Assembly (NCBI RefSeq): GCF_902150065.1
Contig: NC_043983.1
Span: 20,871,321 to 20,935,320 of the forward strand
Reading direction: 5' to 3'
Length of the DNA stretch: 64,000 nucleotides
Source: Myripristis murdjan
Taxonomy: Eukaryota > Chordata > Actinopteri > Holocentriformes > Holocentridae
Below, piece by piece: positions 29,249 to 39,604 of this stretch. Both the position numbers and the translations under genes were made by a program. Within the stretch, counting starts at the first letter, position 1. The number at the start of each line of letters is the position of its first letter. The notes under the pieces are model-generated. The model did not search any database, was not told the origin of the DNA, and saw nothing but the letters and a program-made list of their open reading frames with translations.

Positions 29249-29645
29249 ATGTCAACAAGTGACTTCTATTTGCGATATTATGTTGGACACAAGGGGAAGT
29301 TTGGACACGAGTTCCTGGAGTTTGAGTTCAGACCTGACGGTGAGTTTTAGGCGGCAGTTCTTCCTGTTAGCACGCTAACACTGCGAGCGGCTATGCTGGC
29401 TGTTATTCATTAGGCCGCATTGTAGTGAACGTCGAGATGCTAGCGCCCAGTTTTCTAGCGTAGTTGGTTTTTTCCATTTGAATTAAAATTGTTATATCAT
29501 AGTTCTCGCACAACTCTTGCGTCTAGTCTGTAATGTATTCGTGTGAACTTCGTCATATTTAGCCATCTAAGAGGATCAGGAGTGTGATGCGCCATGTGCG
29601 GTACACAGCTGGGACCCGGTGCTGCTCCTAGCACCTTCGTCTGGA

Positions 29646-29712
<67 letters not shown>

Positions 29713-31094
29713 CGACTGCAGTTTTTTTGATTGAAAACTTGGCTAAAAATCTAACATTTCCTCGCAGGTAAACTCAGGTATGCAAACAACAGCAACTACA
29801 AGAATGACGTCATGATCAGGAAAGAGGTATGATGAAGTTTTGTGGATTGTTGATGAGCCTTATGAATACCTTAGCCCTCGCTAAATGTTTGGGTTTATTC
29901 GCCATTTTGGTTAGAAACTTTATAAAAGATGGAATGGTGAGGGAGAATGGCCTGAAAACTCAAGAGGCTTGAAAAGTGGCATTTTCCAGGCAAAGAAATA
30001 AACATACACAATTAGTATGTGTCATACCAATAATCAAAAGACACATAACATAGTATAGCACTTTGGCAACAACACATCCCATAAATGGCCATCTGTTACA
30101 TGAGTATAATGAATTAAGTAATAGTCATAAGACACTAACAAACACACACACATCAAGAGCTCACACTTAGTAGATGCAGATAGTTTCACTCCATTAACAT
30201 AGCTGGGCAAGTTAATCCAGTTGTCTGATGTTGCAGTCATTTCATTTGCCCTTTGCAGTTGCACTAGATTTGAAGTGCACGAAAATCTTCTGAAACTCAG
30301 TTAAAGTGTGTATGGTCTGATAAGACAGTGTTAAAAGGCTTATACAGAGTGATAAGCTTGTTAACATCAATTAAGATAGACATTAAAATTAAACAATCTC
30401 CTAACTCATTCTTCAGCTCATCAAGTTGTTTTTTCTGTCTTCTCCAACCCAGGCCTATGTACACAAGAGTGTGATGGAGGAGCTGAAGAGGATCATCGAC
30501 GACAGTGAAATCACCAAGGAGGATGATGCGCTGTGGCCTCCGCCAGACAGAGTTGGCAGACAGGTTCGTCCACCAAGTTCACACGCAAACTTCTTGTCAC
30601 TGTTTGGTTTTTCTAACATCTCCACAAGCTGATCTGTCTTTCTGCATCCTTCTGGCTTAGTGAAGGCCTTCTGCAGCCAAAAAAAACTCTTTACAGTTGA
30701 AGAAACTTTAATGACTAGACTCTGCATTGGTTAATTGCACTTTGACCACTCATGTTCTTGAGATCACATCTCAACACTGAACTTTTTTCCCTGTTTAACT
30801 CTCACAGGAGTTGGAGATTGTCATTGGAGACGAGCACATTTCATTCACAACTTCCAAAATTGGCTCCTTGATTGATGTCAACCAGTCAAAGTAAGTACTT
30901 TTTCCAAAAGTTGTTGGAATAACCATTTGGCACAAGTAGCACTCACAGCTAAATGGGCAAACATGGGCAAATCTTTTTTTGTTTTTTCTGTCAGGGACCC
31001 TGAAGGTCTTCGCGTGTTCTACTACCTGGTTCAAGATCTGAAATGTCTCGTCTTCAGTCTCATTGGTCTTCACTTCAAGATCAAGCCTATCTAA
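29249..31094 (+). CDS. magoh: Mago nashi homolog (exon junction complex core), 147 aa
   Basis: MAGOH forms a heterodimer with RBM8A/Y14 and locks eIF4A3 onto spliced mRNA in the exon junction complex, acting in mRNA localisation and nonsense-mediated decay. Five exons run 29249-29339, 29768-29826, 30453-30563, 30808-30890 and 30995-31094, giving 147 residues in phase. The sequence is almost invariant relative to vertebrate [46 protein letters not shown] to the end [14 protein letters not shown]. Only the first residues (MST) differ from the mammalian ME and the MAGOHB MAVA start. The ATG has A at -3. Intron 1 contains a 64 bp (GT)n tract; the exon 3 donor CAG|GTTCGT is weak. The gene is convergent with CPT2. 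Confidence 0.96.
29648..29711. repeat. (GT)n microsatellite in MAGOH intron 1
   Basis: About 32 GT units lie roughly 55 bases upstream of the exon 2 acceptor. The short distance between repeat and splice site is notable, but the pyrimidine tract and CAG remain. Confidence 0.95.
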
Positions 31095-31194
31095 GATGTG
31101 GATTTTATTCATTTGAATTGCTTTGGTTAATGTTTTTCCTGTTGTACTACAGCATTTGTACATTTGCTTTTGATGGAACTTTTTTTTTATTTTA

Positions 31195-31200
31195 AATAAA
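31195..31200 (+). terminator. Polyadenylation signal of MAGOH
   Basis: AATAAA lies 101 bases past the MAGOH stop, preceded by T-rich DNA. Confidence 0.7.
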
Positions 31201-31209
31201 GGGTTAGAA

Positions 31210-32150
31210 AAACTTCAAATTCTTTGTCTAATTTTTTAAAATGTAGAATAAGTTACTTGCCAGTATCCTTTGCTGGACACTTTCAAGTGTAATTTTCAAC
31301 TTTTTGAAGTAATTTCAATTCCAATGCGGTTAATGGCCATTTTCTCTGTTGTGTGGAAATCCTATTGCAAGATGTTTGTTATATGAGCATTTACATGAAA
31401 AACCACAAAAAACAAGATGAAATCAATTTTATTTCAAAATGTTTTATCACAATCAGTAAGGCTATCAGTGATAACAATTCTGACTATTTAAATATAATAA
31501 TTGCACTGACCATTCATAAATGCTCCTTGTTGGAAATTCAGTTCATTTTGATAAAGGCACAGAATCTGTCCCCAATCTGTAATGGTTGCAAAATATTGTT
31601 TCAGAAATACATTTTCACTGTAGAGAATAGTTAAAGGTTTGTGTTAAAAGTCTAGTTGCATCAAGTATGTCAGCAGGTTTTTTTTTATTTATTTATTTGA
31701 ATGATGGCAATCACATTATTGGTTTAACCATTAATCATTCTAGGCCACAGTTAACACACCAAGAGTACAGAGATCCATCAGAATGGAATAAGCTGTAAAA
31801 TGAAGTTGCAAGCTTCAGTGTCTATTTATGTATTGCACAGACTGTAATGACAATGAATACAAACCTAACATTTTTTCTATTGCAGATGTTTGATGTAGTT
31901 CACCAGACCACAAATCTACAGTCTGGGGCTGAGGTTTAAAAGGTTGACTGTTTTCCTATTTGTGGTTTAATTAACAGTTTAACTTCACAAAACTTTGGTG
32001 AACTGACAAGATCTCTTGTTCCTCACCTACAGTAATAACCAAGCCTCATCAAAATAAATAACTGTCAAAACTTAACCTTGACATGTATATTACTATTTCT
32101 GAGCAAGTATTTAAATATTTCCCAATATTCTTCTCTGGAGATGGCTGTTT
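31210..32150. other. Tail-to-tail spacer between MAGOH and CPT2
   Basis: This is AT-rich DNA without recognisable exons. From memory, CZIB (C1orf123) lies in the MAGOH-CPT2 interval in human; no trace of it is seen here. Confidence 0.5.
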
Positions 32151-32157
32151 AATTTTT

Positions 32158-32171
32158 TTTATTCATTTATT
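32158..32171 (-). terminator. Tandem polyadenylation signals of CPT2
   Basis: Two TTTATT hexamers (32158-32163 and 32166-32171) read AATAAA on the minus strand, about 155 bases past the CPT2 stop. Confidence 0.5.
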
Positions 32172-32322
32172 TTTTTCCAAAAATACAATACTCAGTCTCT
32201 GCTAACATTGTGTATCTTTGCCCAGAAAATGTTGGTCAACAGACGAGAGAATGACTGCCTTCACATTCACTGTACAGTAAAAATGCTTTTTTCTCTTCGG
32301 GGATGAGAAGCACACCTCTTCC

Positions 32323-35300
32323 TTAACTGACAGGCTTTCCTTCCAGGACAGTAAAGATGTCCTCTAAGGACTTGTGGACACACTGCAAGAACTCATGGAC
32401 GTTACGATCCGGGTAGCTAGACACATTGCAGCCGATCCAGTTGTCATGGACGCCGTATCCCACGCCGAAGCCGTCGGGCACCACGGGGGCAAAGCCGCCA
32501 AGGTTGACGGCTGGACTTGTGAGAGTGCTGGTAGAGAGGATATTATGGTTGATGGCGGTGTAAGCTGGGTCCTTGTACAAGCTATGCAGAGCCTGGCCCG
32601 TAGTGTTGGCCAGGTAACGCAGGGCAAAGAGGTGGCGGTCAAAACCTTGGCCTGTGGAGGGAAACAATAAAAGCCACTGATTACTACAACAGGAGACCAG
32701 GAGGAGATCTTGAATGAAAGATTGTTGAAATTAGGGTTACTCTGATACCAGCCTCAGATACCATGCCAGTGCGTTTTGGACTGAAGGAGACAATAGTGGC
32801 TAGTTGGCGCAGATCCAGTATTTTCTCTATAGGACAATTTCCATGCCTAGAATTGATAGATCAGCCTAATCCTGGCTGCAGTGGTGACCAGGTTCAATGC
32901 ACATCTAATACCATTAAAAGCCAAACGAGTTAATTAATCACTTTGGTTGTAAAATTTAGATAAGATAATTACATTTGACCTCATTAGAGGTTTTATGTCT
33001 AACGATTTAGTGGCTCAAATCACATAATACACCATAATTCACTTTCTTTTTTTTTTTTTTAATGCTGGCATTGGGTTTATTTAGCTCAGCTGGGGCAGTC
33101 GTTCCTGTTAATACATTACTCATGACTGGTAAAACACACAGCAGGTTCTTGACTGACTATTTAAAAATAAACTAACAAACAAAAAAAAACTGTGTCAGGG
33201 ACAAACTATAGTTCTAGTCATTAAACTTTGCCTCGGAGTGTGATTTCAGAATTAAGAACTGACGCTGTATTTCTTTTAGCTGCAGGACTGGCTCATGAAT
33301 TTGTGAACAAGTCATAAGAATACATGCTGAAATGTTTTATATACATACCCATAGCTGCTTCCTTGGTGAGCTGGCCGTGATATTTAGAGCACTCATTGAG
33401 CATGGCCTGCAGTTGCTCCACACTGTGCTGCCCTGGCTGATTGACAAAGGCATGAGCACAGCGTTTTGTGTGAACGGTGGCTGGACGAATGGTCTCTGTG
33501 CGGCCATGCTTGAAAGCCGCAGTGCTGCAGGACTCGTATGTGGCCACGGTCTTTCCGTACTGCCTCAGGAAGCCCATTTGAAAAGCCAGCTGGGCAATAG
33601 CATCCGGACTTAACTTGCTTTTCTTCAACTGTTCCTTCCCGCCCTTCTTGAACTCCATGGCATCAATGGTGAGTTTGGACACAGCCGCGTTAAAATTCTC
33701 CTTGGCTTTCGCAATCCCGTTCTCCAGCTCACTGTCCAGCTTGAACTGGAGTCGGCGAACGGCGGAGGCTGAATCCACAGCAGCAGCAGCAGAATTAGGG
33801 TTTACCAGCGGCCGCTCTGTGGTGTCTTTGAAGATCTCGTTCTGGAAGCGGAGCACAGCCACACCGTCGCCCCAAGAGTGCTCGAAATTGATTGCTGCCT
33901 GTCCGTCTTTGGTTAGGATGACGCTGAAGGACTTGTCATACCACCGGTTGCAGCCATCACCATGCAGCATGTTGTGGGAGATATGAATATGGTCCCGCAT
34001 GGTCTCGTCATCCAGGCAGAGACAGAAGAGCGCGCTATCCACAACCTGCAGGGTCTCTCCATTTCCAGCAGCCAACAGCTTGTCCCTCAGTCCGGCCCAG
34101 ACATCCCTGTTCTCGCTGGTCAGGACCCCGAGAGGAAAGGCAGGTGCTGGGGTTGGGTCAGACAAAATGTACTTCAGGTGTGCCTGGATCTCTGCAGGCT
34201 TCACCAAATTCCCATCCCTGTCTACCACATCAAACACATACATGTTGCCTTTCCTCATCACAAGGAGATGCCGTCCTTTCTCATGTGTAAAGAGCTCGTC
34301 TCGCCCCTGCTTGGGGATGCGAGTGGAATTGAAGAGGCGAAAGTACTGGGACATGTCCAGAGGGTATGCGTTCACCATGTAGGCTCCATACCAAGACAGT
34401 GCTGAGGGGACCCAACGGATGAGCTTCTTGAAGCTTTCTGTGTCACTCTTGGCTGGGTTGAGGTGAAAAACCTCGGGCTCCAATAATCCAGCCCGTAGTG
34501 TCTTCATGAAGCGCACTGCAGAGCACACCATGTTTGTTCCACGCACAAGCTGGTTGTTGTACTCCATCTTAGGGTCGGGATTGAAGGACATAAAGGGGTT
34601 GAAGTTCAGCACCACAGAGTCACGTGCAGACAGGTACATGTCAAACCATGGACCTAGAAGTTAACATGAGTAAATTAAAGGACGCTGTACTTGTATACGT
34701 TGCAGATGCCAAGTTTCAGGTTGATATTCACCTGAAATGTAGCTGGTGTGTTTGTTGCTTTTGTCCTGGGCTACCAGCTCTTCATGCAGCTGTTTCCCCA
34801 CACCACTCTGGAAGTCCTGCGTAAGCTTCTCCGTTGATCTAAGGACACATAAAAGGTTGCAACATGCTAATCATGATACAAAGTGTGATGATGATGAAAA
34901 TGTGGGTGTCTTTGTACTCACCTGAACTGGTCATCATCCAGAAGTGGCCTCTGAGCAGCTAAATATCTCTTGATAGTATCTTCAAGTTTGGGGATGGGTA
35001 GCCTAAACAGGTGACACAGGAATAATGCAATAGCAGATCTGTAGCTTACAACTACAGACGGGTGACAATTTGAAGGAATACCCAACATAAAACAGCCAAG
35101 AGTGACACAGAAAGCTTCAAGAACAGTCCACTTGTCCCCTTAGAGGTAAAGGCACAAGGGCTTACAGGATAGCTTGATGAGAATAAAAATGATGTAAATT
35201 ATACTGTATGCTATAGCTTTCACAGTCACCAGATCTCCACCTATTTGAACACCAATGCAAGATTTTGGACTGACATGTTAAACTGCACTACCCACCACCA

Positions 35301-35901
35301 TCATCAAAACACCAAATGAGGGTCTATCTTTTTCCATCCCTGCAGTAAAGTCCAGACACGTGTAGATTTTACACCAAGAACCACTAACGCTGTTCTGGCG
35401 GCTTGTGGTGGCCAAAACACCTTACAAAAACACTTTATGTTAGTCTTTCCTTTAATTTGTCCCCTGTCTGTATGTGTGTATCACCACCCCCTCGTGGCCA
35501 TCCTGTGCTCGAGCTCAAATCAACTGTGCACTTTGACCTACATTCCTCTTAAAGCTTAATGAGTCACCTTTACACCGAACACCCTTAAACAAACAGATCT
35601 GACAGGTAATTTTGGTTCACTGACACTACACTGAAACCCACTAATGATAAGTACAAACTGAAATGCAATGTGGAAATGCAGAGCCGGAAGGGAAAGAAAA
35701 AACACATTTATCTCCTCACCTGGGTAGGCTCTTCTGATAATGCATCGATGGCACAATACTTTGGTGCAGGTACTCTGCTGAAGCCCCATTTTTGCTGCTG
35801 TAGTTTCGCCTATCCACAGCCAAGGCGGCAGTCCTTAAATGGACCAGACTGACGTTTTTCCTGAGAGAGGCACTGCACTGCATCGAAAGGAGACTTGCCA
35901 T
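32323..35901 (-). CDS. cpt2: Carnitine O-palmitoyltransferase 2, mitochondrial, 667 aa
   Basis: CPT2 sits on the matrix face of the inner mitochondrial membrane and converts acyl-carnitine back to acyl-CoA for beta-oxidation. Five exons run 35720-35901, 34922-35002, 34732-34838, 33349-34653 (the large exon typical of CPT2) and 32323-32651. They give about 667 residues, close to the human 658. The N-terminus [36 protein letters not shown] is Ser/Arg-rich without acids, as expected for a transit peptide. The carnitine acyltransferase signatures are present: [32 protein letters not shown]-type core, catalytic His in FEHSWGDG near residue 380, and [21 protein letters not shown]. The last residues are LEGKPVS. 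The chosen ATG has A at -3 and G at +4. It is head-to-head with SCP2 across a transposon-rich gap. Confidence 0.95.
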
Positions 35902-36248
35902 TGTATGAGCCAGGGACCTTAACTCGTTACCTGACGGCGTGTGGTCAAAATTCAACAAACCTGACTTGTTGTGACAGAGAGAAAAAAAAAGCACAAACTA
36001 CAGTGGTATTCCCGTCGCCTGCTGTCACTGTGTCCCGGCTGAAGACGGCAGCTAGCGTCAGCTGTCCTCAGCTAACCTGTCTGATCCCAGCCTGTCCGCC
36101 AGCTGTGAGCATGCCTTCCGCCAAAATCAACACGACGCTCGCTGCTGCACGTATGGTCTCACCTCTGCCTGGCTGTAAACAAAAACAAACCAGTAAGGAG
36201 GAAAAAACATAGAATGAATGCTACATCAGGAAGTTTAAGGGGCTGGCG

Positions 36249-36262
36249 AAGTCACGTGACTT
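36249..36262. promoter_or_regulatory. 14 bp palindromic E-box (CLEAR/USF type) upstream of CPT2
   Basis: AAGTCACGTGACTT is a perfect palindrome containing GTCACGTGAC, the consensus shared by USF and by TFEB/TFE3 (the CLEAR element). It lies about 350 bases upstream of the CPT2 start codon, in the likely promoter. Binding is inferred from the motif only. Confidence 0.5.
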
Positions 36263-36429
36263 ATTTTTCGTATTCGTCCGCTTCTTCTGTTTCCTCCTTC
36301 GTTAACTTTCGGCACATTAGACGCCACGACACTCACTACTGCCACCTACAGACGAGAAACGGACCTATTCACCCGCTGCGTGCAAAAAAAATGTGTAATC
36401 TACCTTTCCACAGTTTGTTTGGTGTCATG

Positions 36430-36849
36430 CAAGGTTATTGCAGTTCAGTAAAACTAAACTAAAAGCTCAAACTAGGTGTGAAAAAATACATTTTAATTAA
36501 CTGAAATAAAAATAAAAAAAAAACTAGCAGAAGCAATGTTTGTTCTTACAAAACTAACCAAAATAAACAAAAAAAAAAAAAAAAAAAAAAACAAAACAGA
36601 AAATGTCTTTAGTTTTAGTGTTTGTCAGTTTTTTTTTTTTCAAATTTGTCAACACAACGAGCATTGGGAGGTGTTGATGCTGATGTTTATGGGATTCAAC
36701 TGCCTTAGTGTTGTGTTTGTATTGTGATACCTATTCTGAATTTCTTAAAACTTGCCCCTGACAAACATCACCCATATTATATGAAAAAAAATCAACAAAA
36801 AACTAATACTGAAATTAATAAAAGCTAAAATACAAAACTATAATAACTC
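36430..36849 (+). mobile_element. AT-rich MITE with 10 bp target-site duplication
   Basis: The element is flanked by identical 10-mers tggtgtcatg at 36420-36429 and 36850-36859. Its ends are imperfect inverted repeats: aaggttattgcagtt on the left, and on the right the reverse complement reads agttattatagtt. The interior consists of 'aaactaaa' and 'actgaaataaaa' strings and has no coding potential. It is non-autonomous. A 9-10 bp duplication is typical of Mutator-like elements, but the family is not assigned. A related copy lies at 38984-39437. Confidence 0.75.
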
Positions 36850-37043
36850 TGGTGTCATGATGACCGTACATACCGAGTCTTAAAGGAAAATCCATCTTCC
36901 ATTTCTCACCTTGACACTGATCACTGGTATTTATTTTAGTTTCATATGGATGTGTACTTCTTGTCTGTGTTTAACTGTCTTAGTAATTTCACTGATGAGG
37001 AGTAGCGCTCCTAATTTAGTTGCACTTCAGATCGAGGTAGATC

Positions 37044-37523
37044 TACACTCAGTGGCCACTTTATTAGGTCCACCTTCACAATCTAATACAATCCAATAAA
37101 ACTGTTCTGCCATAAACTATTTTTATGATGCCTATAATGCACAGGTTTTCTTTTTGTCACAGTAATAGAGGTCCTCATTCAATTCTATGTTTGGCATTGA
37201 GCTCATAGTTAGTGGTTCTGTTGTACTGGACTGCATTTGATTGAAAGGTGTTTCCACTGTTCTGTCCCCCTCATGTATATAAATTGGAAGGACAAAAAAT
37301 CAGAAACACCTCTCAATATAATGTAGTCCAGTACAAGACCTCTGCAAACTAAAATATACCTCAGTAATAAACATAGAATTAAACTGACACATTCTCCACC
37401 ATGTCAACAAAAACTGAACATTATAAACATTCTTAAAAGGTAGACTTTATGGCAGAGTTGTTGCACTGAACTGCATTAGACTGTACAGGTGGACCTGATA
37501 AAGTCTAATATATGGCCAAGAGT
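37044..37523. mobile_element. Full-length foldback MITE (long imperfect palindrome)
   Basis: The left half reads almost throughout as the reverse complement of the right half. Termini are gtggccactttattaggtcc on the left and a diverged partner (ggtggacctgataaag...) on the right. 'ctgccataaa' pairs with 'tttatggcag', and the innermost arms 'gtactggactgcatt' and its diverged partner flank a centre near 37280-37310. Arms are about 230 bases with a short unique centre. The terminal sequence resembles that of Tc1-like elements widespread in fish (from memory). There is no open frame. Confidence 0.75.
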
Positions 37524-37944
37524 CAGTTGCTAAACTTTATTTATCTATGGATATATTCCTATATATGGTATATACAGGTGTTTTTCCCAGTATGTTAACC
37601 TTTTTTCACATTGCCCATCTAAGCAATATTTCACTGGCCACTGATCCTTTGCTCTTCCTATCACTGTGAAGCAGAATTCACCAAGTGTTGGGTTGTTCAC
37701 CCACTAATAGGGAATGTGAGCTGGGTTAGTTTTACCCTACTGATGATGTGTTGTTGCAATTTTATACACCCATGCACACGTTTTTTTCTGTTTTTTTTTG
37801 TTGCACATTGCTTTTTGCACACTGGGTTGTACTTAGGTTATTCTGTTGTACTCAGATCTTATTCTGGTGTACTTAGATCTTATTCTTTATTTCTATTTTT
37901 TTATTTTACTTAATCTGTAATCTGTGGATACTGCTGAAAAAAAT

Positions 37945-37970
37945 GTGAATTTCCTGCGGGATGAATAAAG

Positions 37971-38018
<48 letters not shown>
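37945..38018 (+). mobile_element. Retroposon 3' tail ending in a (TATC)n microsatellite
   Basis: 'gaatttcctgcgggatgaataaag' followed directly by (TATC)12 (37971-38018) matches the common 3' end of fish non-LTR retroposons, where the terminal repeat is the microsatellite. The 5' part of the element cannot be recognised. LINE versus SINE is undecided. Confidence 0.5.
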
Positions 38019-38029
38019 AATAGCAATCC

Positions 38030-38980
38030 TTGCTAAACCACAGGATTTATTAAATTATCAAATGTGAAAGGTCAAATCTACAACATCCCTAAGCTCAAAC
38101 CATAACATCTGCCAATATATTTTGTGCAGGAAAACCAGAACTGTATCTAGAAAATGTTACTTGGCGTGTTTGTCCACTTGATGGTGTTCTGGATTAACAG
38201 GCTCTCTATTTCTGCTGTTTTACTCCAGCCAGCCCTCTGGCCAGCAGAGAGCAGTGTCTTCTCGATCAGAGGACGTTGTTGTCCCCGGTTCAACGGGCTG
38301 TGTGGTTTGTGTCCACGGTCTCTGCTGGAGCCACACCCCTACTCCAGGCGAGCACACACACTCTCAACACAGCATCACATTGGCAGGGCTCCTGTGGCCT
38401 GGCGAGCGTTCAGCCTATCATTTCTGCTGGGTGAGAGAGTAATCAAGCAGGCTTGAGGTTGACGCTTGGCCTTAAACCCTCCCCCACTCACTAACCTCTG
38501 CCACCAGCCACCCCCCATCCCCCCCAACCCCGCTGCTGTACAAATGCAACACAAGCTGGGAGTTAAGAGGGTGACAGTTCACTGCCTCCATTAGACTGAT
38601 GAGATTTTCTGATGTTTGCCTCTACTCCTAAGACAGCTGTGTACATTAAATGCAGTGTCATTTGCTAGCCTGCCCTCTTTGCATATAAACACACTATTCT
38701 ACATGTTTATTCTCTCTTACAAAGCTGTCTGATTGAATGACACCACACAGCTACTCCCATCCGTGCACCCCTGTCGGCACCATTTATACTGCCACATCCT
38801 GTATCTAATGTTTGGTAATAACAAAAATTGTATGGCTGTTTATCTGAGACAACGGGTGAAATCAATGTTTTCTTTTGTTTTTCCTATGACAAATAGCCTA
38901 ATGTTTCTCCATCACGTGAGCTCAGATGCAAGTTCATGTTCAGTGCTTTAATGCCGTGTCAACACAGTGCAGCTCACGAC
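38030..38980. other. Unassigned spacer with a GC-richer block
   Basis: The block at about 38220-38460 is clearly GC-richer than its surroundings and holds a 100-codon open frame (38154-38456) with no family resemblance and no convincing splice sites. It could be a regulatory region for the divergent CPT2/SCP2 pair, or a piece of an unrecognised repeat. Confidence 0.3.
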
Positions 38981-38983
38981 CAT

Positions 38984-39437
38984 GGGTATTATAGTTCACT
39001 AAAGATAAATTAAAAACTAAAACTAAGTGTGGAAAAAGACATTTTAGTTAACTGAAATAAAAATAAAAACTAGACTTTCAAAAAAAAAGAAAAGAAAAGA
39101 AACTGAAATGATATTGTGTACTTACAAAATAGGCCAAATTAAAATAAAAATATACAGAAAATGTCTTTAGTTTTAGTCTTTGTCAATTTGGTCAAATTTG
39201 TCAACAAAATAATCACAAGGAGGTGTTGGTGCTGACTGTGGGTCACTGCTGTTTAACACTGAACACTGAAACTGAGAAAAAACTAAACTAAAATGAAACC
39301 TTTTTAAACAATGAAAATTAAACTGAAACAATCAAAACCACTCTGTAAAGTACATTAAACTAAACTGAACTGAAAATAAAAAATTAATTACTAAATAAAA
39401 AAAAAGAAAAAGAAAAATACAAACCTATAAACCATCT
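38984..39437 (+). mobile_element. Second copy of the AT-rich MITE family
   Basis: It shares with the element at 36430-36849, in the same orientation, the left end 'ggtattatagtt', the blocks 'ttaactgaaataaaaataaaa' (split) and 'cagaaaatgtctttagtttt', 'aaatttgtcaaca', and a right end resembling 'caaaactataataactctg'. It is more decayed and no clear target-site duplication remains. Confidence 0.6.
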
Positions 39438-39604
39438 GTTCACAACACACCTACAACGTAACAGTATAACAGTAAACACATTGTTGCATTTATAGTGGGC
39501 AAGACTGAAGGAAAATATCTTAAGGATTCAATGTGAACTCTGTCAAAGGACTTTTCTTTCAGCAGGTTTCGTGCGGAAACACTTACAAGCCTCTGACTGA
39601 AGCT

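Noticed and set aside
30425-30727. Open frames on both strands across MAGOH exon 3
   Set aside because: They are shadows of, or read-through from, the real exon at 30453-30563.
38154-38456. 100-codon plus-strand frame in a GC-rich block
   Set aside because: Residue composition looks random, with no homologue recognised; overlapping frames are equally long.
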